Part shown: piece by piece, positions 42,915 to 50,978 of the stretch
How positions within the stretch are numbered: the stretch's first letter is position 1
Layout: every line of letters starts with the position of its first letter
Source of the DNA: Candidatus Woesearchaeota archaeon
GTDB lineage: Archaea > Nanobdellota > Nanobdellia > Woesearchaeales > JABGUJ01
NCBI GenBank assembly: GCA_018646625.1
Contig: JABGUJ010000001.1
Location: 503,534 to 567,533, forward strand
Direction: 5' to 3'
DNA: 64,000 nt
Notes under the pieces: generated by a model
Databases searched by the model: none
The model's input: the letters and a program-made list of their open reading frames with translations, nothing else
Told to the model about the DNA's origin: nothing
Translations under genes and position numbers: made by a program

Positions 42915-44027
42915 TTATTCAGATGCATGTTTCCATGAATCTTTAAAATGTTGTATGTGTTGTTTCACTACCTCTTCATCTTCTACGAGTAATGTTTTCA
43001 ACTCTTGTGAAGAATAGTATGTCACAGACATCTTCGTTCCACATATGAAATAAGTAGCTGGTCCACAAACATATGGTGGTAAAAATCTATACTGAAAATA
43101 AAACTCTTGGGATCTCCCTTTGCAATATTCTCGATTTGCTTTGCTATCATTATTTATGCTTAAAAATGAAAGTCCTTTCCTAACTCTCTCTGACTGCCAC
43201 TTATCACCAACTTCTGCACCATATTGTTTGCGCAATCTTGTATCATATCCCATGTTTAATACTTCTTTACCTCCGCCTTCAAGAACTTCAAAGATTGCAT
43301 ATACAAAACCTTCTTTACCTGTAAATAATCTAGAATTTTGATTCCACAATAAATCGAATTGTTGACGAAATCCTTGTGCGAATTCTTTATTATCTATGAG
43401 AACACCAATCAACTCCTCTCCCCAGATAGAAAGTATTGCCTTATCGCCATACGAGTATGTTACTAGTGGACTTTTATATTCCTTTGACAAATATTTATAC
43501 TCTGAACTCTCTGTTGGTTCAGTTCCTAAGGTGAACATTATCTTATGGTTAATTCCATGTTTCTTTACATCTCTAAAGTATTGCTTTGCAAACACAGGCA
43601 TTTTCTCTCTCAATTGACCACCAGAACCAAACAAACAAACTTCTTCTCCTGTTTTAATAATATCTCTATACAAATTTTTCATTCCTTCCGTTCCTTTGTA
43701 AACTTCAACTTGTGTTTTCTCCCTAGAAATCTCTTTTAGTTTTTTCAACTCATCAATATTATCTTCAATACGTTTTCTTTTCTCATCGATATAACCTAAC
43801 AAGCTCTCAGGATCAGATGCTTGAAAATATTTTTTGTTACTTTTTTTAACATAACTAACTAGCCCTTTCTCTTTCAGCTTTTCCAAAGTATCGTAGATAT
43901 GAGTTCTATGCTGGCCCGAAAACTCCGCTAACCTGCTAACAGAGCAAGAACCATTTTTGAGCAAAGCTATGTAGATTATTGCTTCTCCATCTGACAATCC
44001 AATTTCTTTCAAAAAGCCTGTGTTCAT
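42915..44027 (-). CDS. Long TrmB family regulator with extra C-terminal domain
   Basis: A 370-residue regulator. Residues 1-240 follow the usual TrmB plan: winged helix IGLSDGEAIIYIALLKNG...RTHIYDTLEKLKEKGLVSYV, YFQASDPESL linker, and effector domain VEVYKGTEGMKNLYRDI. Another ~120 residues follow (from FAIFEVLEGGG-like VYAIFEVLEGGGKEVLN), absent from the other three copies here, perhaps a second sensor. The ATG at 44027 is leaderless behind a TTAAATATGG box. It is divergent from a LivJ-type lipoprotein gene. Confidence 0.88.
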   Translation of the reverse strand: MNTGFLKEIGLSDGEAIIYIALLKNGSCSVSRLAEFSGQHRTHIYDTLEKLKEKGLVSYVKKSNKKYFQASDPESLLGYIDEKRKRIEDNIDELKKLKEISREKTQVEVYKGTEGMKNLYRDIIKTGEEVCLFGSGGQLREKMPVFAKQYFRDVKKHGINHKIMFTLGTEPTESSEYKYLSKEYKSPLVTYSYGDKAILSIWGEELIGVLIDNKEFAQGFRQQFDLLWNQNSRLFTGKEGFVYAIFEVLEGGGKEVLNMGYDTRLRKQYGAEVGDKWQSERVRKGLSFLSINNDSKANREYCKGRSQEFYFQYRFLPPYVCGPATYFICGTKMSVTYYSSQELKTLLVEDEEVVKQHIQHFKDSWKHASE

Positions 44028-44064
44028 AGTATTATTAACACAGAAGCCATATTTAAGCCTTTTC

Positions 44065-44098
44065 GTCCGAATAAGGACTACATAGATATATATAGATA
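44065..44098. promoter_or_regulatory. GTCC-N6-GGAC operator and TATA box between TrmB and lipoprotein genes
   Basis: The inverted repeat GTCCGAATAAGGAC (44065-44078) lies between the leftward TATA box (44048-44060) and a rightward TATA-rich stretch (44081-44098). Its position allows one regulator to control both divergent genes. Confidence 0.6.
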
Positions 44099-44143
44099 TT
44101 TTCGCTTGAAATACGTACAAAAAGGCGATTGTTGGAGGAAATA

Positions 44144-45289
44144 ATGAGATTAAAATTCATATTAGCGGTAGCTATACTAATATTAATTGTTGGGTGCGGT
44201 AGCAACACGATATCTGGTAAGGTAGTTCAAAAGCAAACATTAGAGCCAATAAAGATTGGTGCAATTCTTCCTTTATCTGGTGCTGCGTCTTTCATAGGAG
44301 AACCTGAACTTGATGGTATGATTCTTGCAGTTGAAGAAATAAATTCTGATGGGGGAATTAATGGGCGAGAACTAAAACTAATTGTTGAAGACTCACAAAC
44401 TAATCCTGTGGCTGCAGTGAAAGCAGCAAACAAACTAATTAATCTAGATAATGTAGATATTTTGTATGGGACAACAACGGGAGCTAGTGGTGCTGTTGCT
44501 CCTTTTGCTCAAGAGAGCAACACTGTGTTCATATACGAATCAACAACTGTAAAGTTTGCGACAGAAAATGATTTGGTTTTCGGAACCTATCCTAATGCGT
44601 ATGACTTCTGCAAACAAGCCGCTCTTTTAGCAATACAAGAAGGAAAGAAAAGACTTGCTTTGATTGCACTAAACTTTGATGCATCCTTCGACTGTAAACG
44701 AGGAATTGAAGATGCAACATCCAACACTGACACCACTCTTGTATTCTTACAAATGTATGAGATGGAAGAAAAAGATTTCAGAACAAATCTGATGAGAGTT
44801 AAAGAAGAGAACATTGATGGTTTGCTTCTATATTCTTACTCAAAGAATAATGTTCCTCTCTTCCAACAAGCATTAGATCTAAACATCAATACAACAATGA
44901 TCTGTCCTTTATTAACTGCTAGCTGTCACGGTGTGGATGAGATTGATGCTCTGGCAAAGAACACCAAGATATTGGATGGTGCTTTAGGCACAAACATACC
45001 ATTTGATTCCAAGTCTGATGACCCTAAAATGCGAGCATTTGTTAAAAGGTTTAAAGAAAGATTCAACAAAACTTTGGGCGTGGAAGAAGCATTCACTTAC
45101 GATGATGTATATTTAATCAAAGAAGCTCTAACCAAATGTACAGCATTATCGACGGAATGTATCAAAGAATCTCTGCTTTCTACAACATTGGATGGGATCA
45201 GTGGAGAAATTGTATTTGACAAAGACGGGGTTGCAACCAGAGACATAGCATTTGTTAAGTTTGAAAACAAAGAATGGGTTGGGTATTAA
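44144..45289 (+). CDS. LivJ-type binding lipoprotein
   Basis: A 381-residue extracytoplasmic binding protein. The signal MRLKFILAVAILILIVGC ends in a lipobox followed by SNTISGKVV. The mature domain opens IKIGAILPLSGAASFIGEPE and continues with AVKAANKLINLDNVDILYG, the type I amino-acid-binding fold. The ATG at 44144 has GGAGG seven bases upstream. No transporter subunits lie nearby; the divergent TrmB gene probably controls it. Confidence 0.9.
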   Translation: MRLKFILAVAILILIVGCGSNTISGKVVQKQTLEPIKIGAILPLSGAASFIGEPELDGMILAVEEINSDGGINGRELKLIVEDSQTNPVAAVKAANKLINLDNVDILYGTTTGASGAVAPFAQESNTVFIYESTTVKFATENDLVFGTYPNAYDFCKQAALLAIQEGKKRLALIALNFDASFDCKRGIEDATSNTDTTLVFLQMYEMEEKDFRTNLMRVKEENIDGLLLYSYSKNNVPLFQQALDLNINTTMICPLLTASCHGVDEIDALAKNTKILDGALGTNIPFDSKSDDPKMRAFVKRFKERFNKTLGVEEAFTYDDVYLIKEALTKCTALSTECIKESLLSTTLDGISGEIVFDKDGVATRDIAFVKFENKEWVGY

Positions 45290-45301
45290 GACTTAGTCTT
45301 T

Positions 45302-45940
45302 TTACCACTTTCTTTTACCAAATGCAGAATGTACGGTACATCCTCGTATCAATGAACTTTCGCTAAAAAGTGCACCAGGATATTGTGCTCTCATTTTACT
45401 TTGTAATTCTGGGGATAGACTCATAACATCTGTGATTAAACAAGTATCCTTAGCAAACAGATTTGACTCAAAATCTTCTTTACTAGAAATATATCCTCCG
45501 TGTGTGTAGTAAACAACACTATCGATAAGAGTAACTGCATTAACACCATCAAGAGTATCAATCAATCCTGGCTTTTCCGCCATATCTCTAACTGTTGTAG
45601 CTCTATCTTCAACACCAAAGTGATTCGCATTTGTTTGTAATAAGTCAAAGCATCCCTCTCTGTTATTATCTACTAAATAAACATGATCAATTCCATTAAC
45701 ATCATCATAGTGTTTCTGCAAGTAAAGTAATGCCATAGGTACAACTGCATCTCCTGAAAACAAATCGGCAATAACTGCTCTCTCGGGTAAACTCCTAAGA
45801 ACAAATTGTATCATTTCATTTCTCCAGGCTCTGGGTTCTGGCGCGACTTTTCTTCCAAGAAATTTATCTCTATTACCTTCGATCTCTCTATAGAATTCAT
45901 CTAATCTGTGTTCCAATTCTTTTATTTCTAATGTTACCAT
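45302..45940 (-). CDS. Rossmann-fold protein, methyltransferase-like
   Basis: A 212-residue protein. VIADLFSGDAVVPMALLYL and VYLVDNNREGCFDLLQTNA fit motifs I and II of class I methyltransferases, followed by DRATTVRDMAEKPG and an acidic post-motif. No substrate motif is recognised. It overlaps the end of the upstream Cys-rich protein gene by 7 bp, so both are co-translated. Confidence 0.7.
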   Translation of the reverse strand: MVTLEIKELEHRLDEFYREIEGNRDKFLGRKVAPEPRAWRNEMIQFVLRSLPERAVIADLFSGDAVVPMALLYLQKHYDDVNGIDHVYLVDNNREGCFDLLQTNANHFGVEDRATTVRDMAEKPGLIDTLDGVNAVTLIDSVVYYTHGGYISSKEDFESNLFAKDTCLITDVMSLSPELQSKMRAQYPGALFSESSLIRGCTVHSAFGKRKW

Positions 45941-46224
45941 TTTTCAAACAGTACTTGATCGGGTCTTTCTGTTAGATCACCAAAACCTAGTAAATCGCAA
46001 AGATCTGCACCATCCATTGGTGCACACTCGAAATATCCTTGACAAGCTTCAGGACGATTATGATACTCATCACAAAAACCCAGCGAATCAAGATTAGGAC
46101 ATGCATTAACAATTCTACCACCAGGAAGAACCAAGTCAACAACTTCTTGAGTCTCGGGGTGAGATCCACAACAGTAGGTAGTTTTAGTATAAATATTGCA
46201 TTCTAAACAGTTACTTTCAGGCAT
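45934..46224 (-). CDS. Cysteine-rich YkgJ-like metal-binding protein
   Basis: A 96-residue protein with eleven Cys, including CLECNIYTKTTYCC at the start, CPNLDSLGFCDEYHNRPEAC in the middle and a C-terminal FEC...LCDL. The order CxxC...CC...CP-x-L...G-x-C-x-x-Y-x-x-RP-x-x-C follows the YkgJ (CxxCxxCC) zinc/iron-binding family. A second family member is encoded at 55942. It is coupled to the methyltransferase-like gene. Confidence 0.75.
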   Translation of the reverse strand: MPESNCLECNIYTKTTYCCGSHPETQEVVDLVLPGGRIVNACPNLDSLGFCDEYHNRPEACQGYFECAPMDGADLCDLLGFGDLTERPDQVLFEKW

Positions 46225-46226
46225 TT

Positions 46227-46742
46227 TTAATACCTATAACTTGGCCCGATAGAATCTCTTACCTGCACGTTATTAAATCGTCTATTGTAACGATGCATGT
46301 AATTACCTCTGTTATTGTTAGCAACAAATCCGGATACTCCTAATGATCCCTCTCTGCCATAACCTCTATTAGAATTTTGTCCTTGATAATTTTTAATATT
46401 AAATGTTCCATATCCTCTAGAGCCAAGAATGCCAACAGTACTTCTACCATCATTCAGCTTACTATTAAATCTCACAGAATAAGGGCTAGATCTGCCATAA
46501 CCATAAGAACCCAAAACACCTTCTCTGCCATAACCATGATTGGCTGCATTGTAATTCACCGCAACATAATTTAAGTTGTTTGCAGAAAACTTATGCGTAT
46601 TAGTATGCAAGTTTCGAGCTTGATTATTCATTCCTAGACGAAATTGAGAATTGCCTAACGCAACACTATTCATTCCGTAAGCAAAACTAAAAGTAGATAG
46701 AACTAAAAAAAACAGGGTTAAAAAAACAAAAATCTTTTTCAT
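46227..46742 (-). CDS. Secreted Gly/Tyr/Asn-rich protein with GYGRxGxLG repeats
   Basis: A 171-residue exported protein: signal peptide MKKIFVFLTLFFLVLSTFSFA, then a low-complexity mature part rich in Asn, Gly, Tyr and Arg. The motif GYGREGVLGSYGYGR is repeated as GYGREGSLGVSGF, with related GILGSRGYG. It shares this motif with the next gene and belongs to a run of five similar small exported proteins. A surface or matrix role is inferred. Confidence 0.8.
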   Translation of the reverse strand: MKKIFVFLTLFFLVLSTFSFAYGMNSVALGNSQFRLGMNNQARNLHTNTHKFSANNLNYVAVNYNAANHGYGREGVLGSYGYGRSSPYSVRFNSKLNDGRSTVGILGSRGYGTFNIKNYQGQNSNRGYGREGSLGVSGFVANNNRGNYMHRYNRRFNNVQVRDSIGPSYRY

Positions 46743-46745
46743 CGT

Positions 46746-47159
46746 TTACCATCGACCGCCTAAGAAACCAGTGCCAGTTCTATAGAATCCACGAGTTCTA
46801 GGTGCAGGATTATAACTTTTTGCTCCAAATGATCTGAAGTTTGCTCTTCCTGAATCGTAGTTTCTTTCTACTCCAGTCCATGCAAAGTCATTTTGTCTTG
46901 CTGGAACAGTATATCTTTTGTAACCGTCTCCATATCTTCCCAAAAATGCGTGCCTTCCATAACCACTGTCCATACCGTAACCTACGTTCCAAGTATCGAC
47001 TGGTCTTGCGTTGCCTGCGAATGGTGCTCCCATAGTACCTTGTCTGCCCCAACCATTATTGTAACCATAACCTACGTTCCAAGTGTCGTAAGCTAGAGCA
47101 ACAGTTGTGGTAACTAGCAAAAAGATAGCAGCCATAACAATTACCATTAGTTTTTTCAT
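46746..47159 (-). CDS. Secreted Gly/Tyr-rich protein with YDTWNVGYG repeats
   Basis: A 137-residue exported protein. The signal MKKLMVIVMAAIFLLVTTTVALA precedes two copies of DTWNVGYG followed by GWGRQGTMG or GYGRHAFLG, the same G-Y/W-GR-x-x-hhG motif as its neighbour. The rest is rich in Arg, Gly, Phe and Asn. The close spacing (3 bp to the next gene) indicates one transcript. Confidence 0.8.
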   Translation of the reverse strand: MKKLMVIVMAAIFLLVTTTVALAYDTWNVGYGYNNGWGRQGTMGAPFAGNARPVDTWNVGYGMDSGYGRHAFLGRYGDGYKRYTVPARQNDFAWTGVERNYDSGRANFRSFGAKSYNPAPRTRGFYRTGTGFLGGRW

Positions 47160-47173
47160 TTTCTATTTCCTCC

Positions 47174-47545
47174 TCAAAATGCGTAACCATAATCAGTTGA
47201 ATATACTCTGTTTCCCCATCTATCAAAGCCGAGAAATCTGTCGCTATTATAATTGTGAACTATTCCATACTGACTACCGTAGCCATAATTGCTACCAAAT
47301 CTGTTATATCTGTAACCTCTGTAATGTGTTCCTCTGTTGAATTTTTTGTATGTAACTCTGTAATCATGTGCAACACCTGTATGCCCTGGCATTGGTGTTA
47401 TTTCTCTTGCTTCATTGAATGTTCCTTTGTAAGTTCCAGGATAATACCAGTTCTCAGGAGAACTCTTATCAAATACAACGCCTGTTGCGAATACAGAACT
47501 ACAAAGAAGAATCAACATTGCTAGCATTAATATTACTTTTTTCAT
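47174..47545 (-). CDS. Secreted Tyr/Gly/Arg-rich protein
   Basis: A 123-residue exported protein. The signal is MKKVILMLAMLILLCSSVFA. The mature part has Tyr-rich stretches such as HYRGYRYNRFGSNYGYGSQYG and ends DYGYAF. No enzyme motif is present. It lies between two similar genes and is probably co-transcribed. Confidence 0.78.
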   Translation of the reverse strand: MKKVILMLAMLILLCSSVFATGVVFDKSSPENWYYPGTYKGTFNEAREITPMPGHTGVAHDYRVTYKKFNRGTHYRGYRYNRFGSNYGYGSQYGIVHNYNSDRFLGFDRWGNRVYSTDYGYAF

Positions 47546-47546
47546 T

Positions 47547-48011
47547 TTACATCAACCTCTTTCCGTAATGACCGTAACGACTGAATGATGCACTGTATGC
47601 AACATCGTGTTTAACCATTCCAACACCTCTTGAATAAAAAGGCGAATTGAAAGTCCAAGGGTTTGTTCTTTTTCCAACCCAAGTTGGTCTTTTGAAATTG
47701 TTTTTCTCACCACCAAATCTGGTGTTGAATAAATGTGATCTTGAAAATTTTTCATAAGGTACAGGATCAAAATAATTTACGTAGCCAAAGTTTCTTTTAT
47801 CATTAATTTGCTTCAACTTGTAAGCATCAACTGTCCTTTGTCGTTCATTTGCATTGAAATCTTCAGGCAGTTGCTTGTAGATTTGCATGCTTTTGTGAAC
47901 TGGTGAAAATTTAGGAGCAAAAACCACTCCCCCAACATTGTAAGCGAAGGCATATCCTGCCAAAACTAGCAAAAGAAGCCCTAAGATCATAAATCTGGCT
48001 ATTCTTACCAT
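47547..48011 (-). CDS. Secreted Tyr/Phe/Asn-rich protein
   Basis: A 154-residue exported protein with signal MVRIARFMILGLLLLVLAGYA and a mature part rich in Phe, Tyr, Lys and Asn (NFGYVNYFDPVPYEKFSRS). The ATG at 48011 is chosen because a TATA box (GATTTAAATACT, 48036-48047) puts the transcript start beside it; this is likely the promoter of the four-gene run. Function unknown. Confidence 0.78.
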   Translation of the reverse strand: MVRIARFMILGLLLLVLAGYAFAYNVGGVVFAPKFSPVHKSMQIYKQLPEDFNANERQRTVDAYKLKQINDKRNFGYVNYFDPVPYEKFSRSHLFNTRFGGEKNNFKRPTWVGKRTNPWTFNSPFYSRGVGMVKHDVAYSASFSRYGHYGKRLM

Positions 48012-48080
48012 TTGTACATAATATAGCACTAGAACTAGTATTTAAATCTTTCTAAATTTGACCACTATTCAGTGACAAAC

Positions 48081-48416
48081 CTATCTGAAGTGGTATGTTC
48101 GGCTTATTGTTGGCCGATATGCGTGGGTAGGAGATCTCCAGGCGCCATAATTACCAGGCCTAAAATAAGTATAAGTTCTCGAGCCATACCAATCTCTATT
48201 ATTCCCGCTATATCCCGAATAGAAGTTGTTTCTGTACATCCCTTCATAGGTGTTCCAACCAGGGCTGTAGCCTGCCATGTTTCTGTAATATCCATCATGA
48301 TATTTAGCATTCTTAAAATTACCATAATCGAAATCATAGTAGAAAGCGCTTGAAACAGTAGATAAAGCACTAAACAATATCAACAAAATAACCAAGACTA
48401 TTGTACCCTTTTTCAT
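48081..48416 (-). CDS. Secreted Tyr-rich protein
   Basis: A 111-residue exported protein. Signal MKKGTIVLVILLILFSALSTV precedes a mature part with unusually high Tyr content (FYYDFDYGNFKNAKYHDGYY) plus Asn, Gly and Arg. GGGGG lies seven bases before the ATG. It is the first gene of the exported low-complexity cluster. Confidence 0.78.
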   Translation of the reverse strand: MKKGTIVLVILLILFSALSTVSSAFYYDFDYGNFKNAKYHDGYYRNMAGYSPGWNTYEGMYRNNFYSGYSGNNRDWYGSRTYTYFRPGNYGAWRSPTHAYRPTISRTYHFR

Positions 48417-48480
48417 TTAGTCCCCCCTGAGTACACAAATGCCTTGAGAGTATTAAAGCTTTACTCTTCTATAGAATAAT

Positions 48481-48500
48481 GAAAAGAAAAAAGAAAGAAA
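48481..48500 (-). terminator. T-rich terminator
   Basis: TTTCTTTCTTTTTTCTTTTC directly follows the stop of the 117-residue membrane protein on the minus strand, almost the same as the tract at 20590-20610. Confidence 0.55.
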
Positions 48501-48854
48501 TTAAGCGTCTGCTAGTTGCTTAATTGTCTTCAAAGAAACAATTATTGCTGCTGGAGCTACAAACGTTACAATGTACTCCAAAATAGTTTGCAACACACCA
48601 CCTAGGTTTGGTATAACCATATAGTTTGCTGCACTTGCAGTCATCAATGCAATAGCTGCAACCAAAAACTCAGTTGTTTCTCTTGCTGTTATGTTAAGAA
48701 GTCCGACGACGATACCCAACACAACTAAAATAACTGTTACCGCAGATCTGATTGTTTCTGTTGTTGGAAATAAACCAATTATGATCGCTAACAATATACC
48801 AACTAGAAATGCGTAATGTCCTAGATTAGATCTAGAGCTCTGTTTCTTAGCCAT
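48501..48854 (-). CDS. Small membrane protein, three spans
   Basis: A 117-residue protein with a short basic head (AKKQSSRSNLGHY) and three to four hydrophobic spans, the middle ones Ala/Ile/Val-rich. I believe proteins of this plan are common in Woesearchaeota genomes, without known function. GGGGTG lies eight bases before the ATG, and a strong T-tract follows the gene, suggesting high expression. Confidence 0.75.
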   Translation of the reverse strand: MAKKQSSRSNLGHYAFLVGILLAIIIGLFPTTETIRSAVTVILVVLGIVVGLLNITARETTEFLVAAIALMTASAANYMVIPNLGGVLQTILEYIVTFVAPAAIIVSLKTIKQLADA

Positions 48855-48932
48855 TAAATCACCCCTTACTATTATACAACACTAGATAGAATTTCACTTT
48901 TTAAAGCTTGTGAAAAAAAGCCTCTAAAGCCC

Positions 48933-50042
48933 CTATAATACTGGATCCTTAAGACCATGCCCAGTTAATACACACACAACTTCGCCCTTCAAACCCAGTT
49001 TCAAAGCACCAGCATAACTTACTGCACCAGATGGTTCAGCAAATATTCCTTCGGAGGCCAATAACTTTCTTGCACCAACAATTTCTTTATCTGTTACCGA
49101 AACTGCAAAACCTTTTGTATTGCGCAAAGCCTTCAAAGCTTTTTCACCATCAACAGGTCTGCCGCAACAAATAGCAGAAGCAACTGTCTTGGGTTTTTTA
49201 ACTTCTTTTATTTCTGAATGATTATCAAATGCAGTAACTAATGGTGAACATCCTTTACCTTGCACCGCAACCAACCTTGGTAATTTTTTTATTAACCCAA
49301 CTTTTTTTAGTTCTTCTAATGATTTATACACGCCAGAAAATAAAGTTGCATTACCAACAGGAGTAACAATATAATCAGGCAGCATCCAGTTTAGTTGATC
49401 AACAATCTCGAACCCCACGCTTTTTTCTCCTTCACCTCTGTGAGGATAATCGCCAGACAAATAACATCCATACTTTTCTCTCATCTCTAATGTCTTGGTA
49501 ACAGCATCTTCGTAAGTTCCATTAATTACTTTAACTTTAGCACCGTGTGCTCTTATCTGTGCTAACTTATTAGCTGGAGCGAACTTTGGAATGAAAATGT
49601 GTGCATTTATTCCCGCTCTTGCACAATATGCAGAAACACTTCCCCCCATATTACCTGTTGTTGCACATGCAACATCTTTAACACCCAGTTCTCGAGCTTT
49701 AGAAATCTCAATAGTGGTCCCTCTATCCTTAAATGCACCACTTAGGCTAATTCCTTCGTGCTTAAACATATAGCCTTTTGTTTTAACAGAATCAATTAAA
49801 GGAGTTCCTCCTTCTTTGAAGCTTACAATATTACTCAAGTCTTCTGTAGGGTAAAACATCCAATACTTCCAATGATTAACCGGCTCATGAACAAAATTAC
49901 TTTTGATTATCTTCTTCTTAACAACTTTATAATCATATTCAATATCTAAACTCCCACCACATTTGGGACAGGAAAAGATAACACTATCATAAGAAAAAGT
50001 CCTCTTGCACACAACACATCTATACTGTTTTGGAACTGTCAT
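48933..50042 (-). CDS. thrC: Threonine synthase
   Basis: A 369-residue PLP enzyme that converts O-phosphohomoserine to threonine. The N-terminal zinc-ribbon-like part has YRCVVCKRTF and FSCPKCGGSL. PLP Lys is in LSGAFKDRGTT, followed by the phosphate-binding CATTGNMGGSVSAYC. This layout (zinc ribbon plus short fold) fits archaeal threonine synthases. No homoserine pathway genes are nearby. Confidence 0.9.
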   Translation of the reverse strand: MTVPKQYRCVVCKRTFSYDSVIFSCPKCGGSLDIEYDYKVVKKKIIKSNFVHEPVNHWKYWMFYPTEDLSNIVSFKEGGTPLIDSVKTKGYMFKHEGISLSGAFKDRGTTIEISKARELGVKDVACATTGNMGGSVSAYCARAGINAHIFIPKFAPANKLAQIRAHGAKVKVINGTYEDAVTKTLEMREKYGCYLSGDYPHRGEGEKSVGFEIVDQLNWMLPDYIVTPVGNATLFSGVYKSLEELKKVGLIKKLPRLVAVQGKGCSPLVTAFDNHSEIKEVKKPKTVASAICCGRPVDGEKALKALRNTKGFAVSVTDKEIVGARKLLASEGIFAEPSGAVSYAGALKLGLKGEVVCVLTGHGLKDPVL

Positions 50043-50045
50043 ATT

Positions 50046-50063
50046 AGAAAAGAAAAAAAGAAA
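50046..50063 (-). terminator. T-rich terminator
   Basis: A TTTCTTTTTTTCTTTTCT tract follows the DoxX gene stop on the minus strand, matching the other T-tracts in the window. Confidence 0.5.
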
Positions 50064-50465
50064 TTATTCAATCTGTTTATCCAGACTGAATTCTGCAGGT
50101 CCTTCCAAGGCCATAAACAACATAGCGCCAAACAAACCAACATCTTTCCAGAACGCATGTAGTTCAAAGTATCCTGGTATGATATTCATGCTAGTCAAAT
50201 ATGCAGCAAATATTATGCCTAAGAATAAGCAAGCAGCTCCTGCCCATGCAGATATTCTTGTAAACAATCCAAGTATTAGGAATATACCAATTATAACCTG
50301 TAATAGTCCAATTACCCAAACCATGATGTCTGGAGGAATAAATGAGATTATTTTTTCAACAGGTGGTACAGAGTTTTTGAACAATTTTGAAACTCCTGCA
50401 TAAACAAATACCAAACCTAAAAATAACCTTAGAATGAATCGAGCAGTGTTATCATAATCTCTCAT
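50064..50465 (-). CDS. DoxX family membrane protein
   Basis: A 133-residue protein with four spans. The DoxX signature is ARFILRLFLGLVFVYAGVSKL, followed by VIGLLQVIIGIFLILGLFTR and a C-terminal FWKDVGLFGAML. DoxX proteins are quinone- or thiosulfate-linked in some organisms and respond to redox stress in others; the role here is unknown. A second DoxX-like gene follows upstream. Confidence 0.88.
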   Translation of the reverse strand: MRDYDNTARFILRLFLGLVFVYAGVSKLFKNSVPPVEKIISFIPPDIMVWVIGLLQVIIGIFLILGLFTRISAWAGAACLFLGIIFAAYLTSMNIIPGYFELHAFWKDVGLFGAMLFMALEGPAEFSLDKQIE

Positions 50466-50516
50466 TAACCTTCACCTCTTTTTAACAATATTAGCTTGAT
50501 CCTTATATAAACCTTT

Positions 50517-50936
50517 TTACTTAAACAAGTTATCCAGACTTAAGGGAATATCCTTCGCAGACGCTAAAACGAACGCCGCGGCCAATACAATAAAGTCTTT
50601 CACTAAGAAAGCACCTAGTGTACTCAAGTAAGGAAAACCAGTTTTGAAAGATTCAACCAAAAACAAAGACACCAAACCAATAACTGAAATAACTATGGCA
50701 ACTATTGCGGCAACCTTTGTAAAAAAGCCAATAAAAAACATAACTGACAATAACAATGCAGCAACACCAACAATTAGAGACATTACACCTACGGCATTTA
50801 TTCCAAATCCATTAACAAAAACACCTAAAGAGCTAGGATCTAATAAACTTATTAGCCCAAACCATAATGAAATGATTCCAAAACTAATTCTTAAGAAAAA
50901 CATGCCGTACTTCTCACACCATTTACTGAATGCCAT
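50517..50936 (-). CDS. DoxX-like membrane protein
   Basis: A 139-residue, four-span protein: GMFFLRISFGIISLWFGLISL, VGVAALLLSVMFFIGFFTK and the C-terminal AFLVKDFIVLAAAF match the DoxX plan. The ATG at 50936 is leaderless behind a TTTATATAGT box. It is a paralog of its downstream neighbour but has its own promoter. Confidence 0.82.
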   Translation of the reverse strand: MAFSKWCEKYGMFFLRISFGIISLWFGLISLLDPSSLGVFVNGFGINAVGVMSLIVGVAALLLSVMFFIGFFTKVAAIVAIVISVIGLVSLFLVESFKTGFPYLSTLGAFLVKDFIVLAAAFVLASAKDIPLSLDNLFK

Positions 50937-50978
50937 CTTAACCAAAATGTCCCAAAAATACTATATAAACCTATTGAT

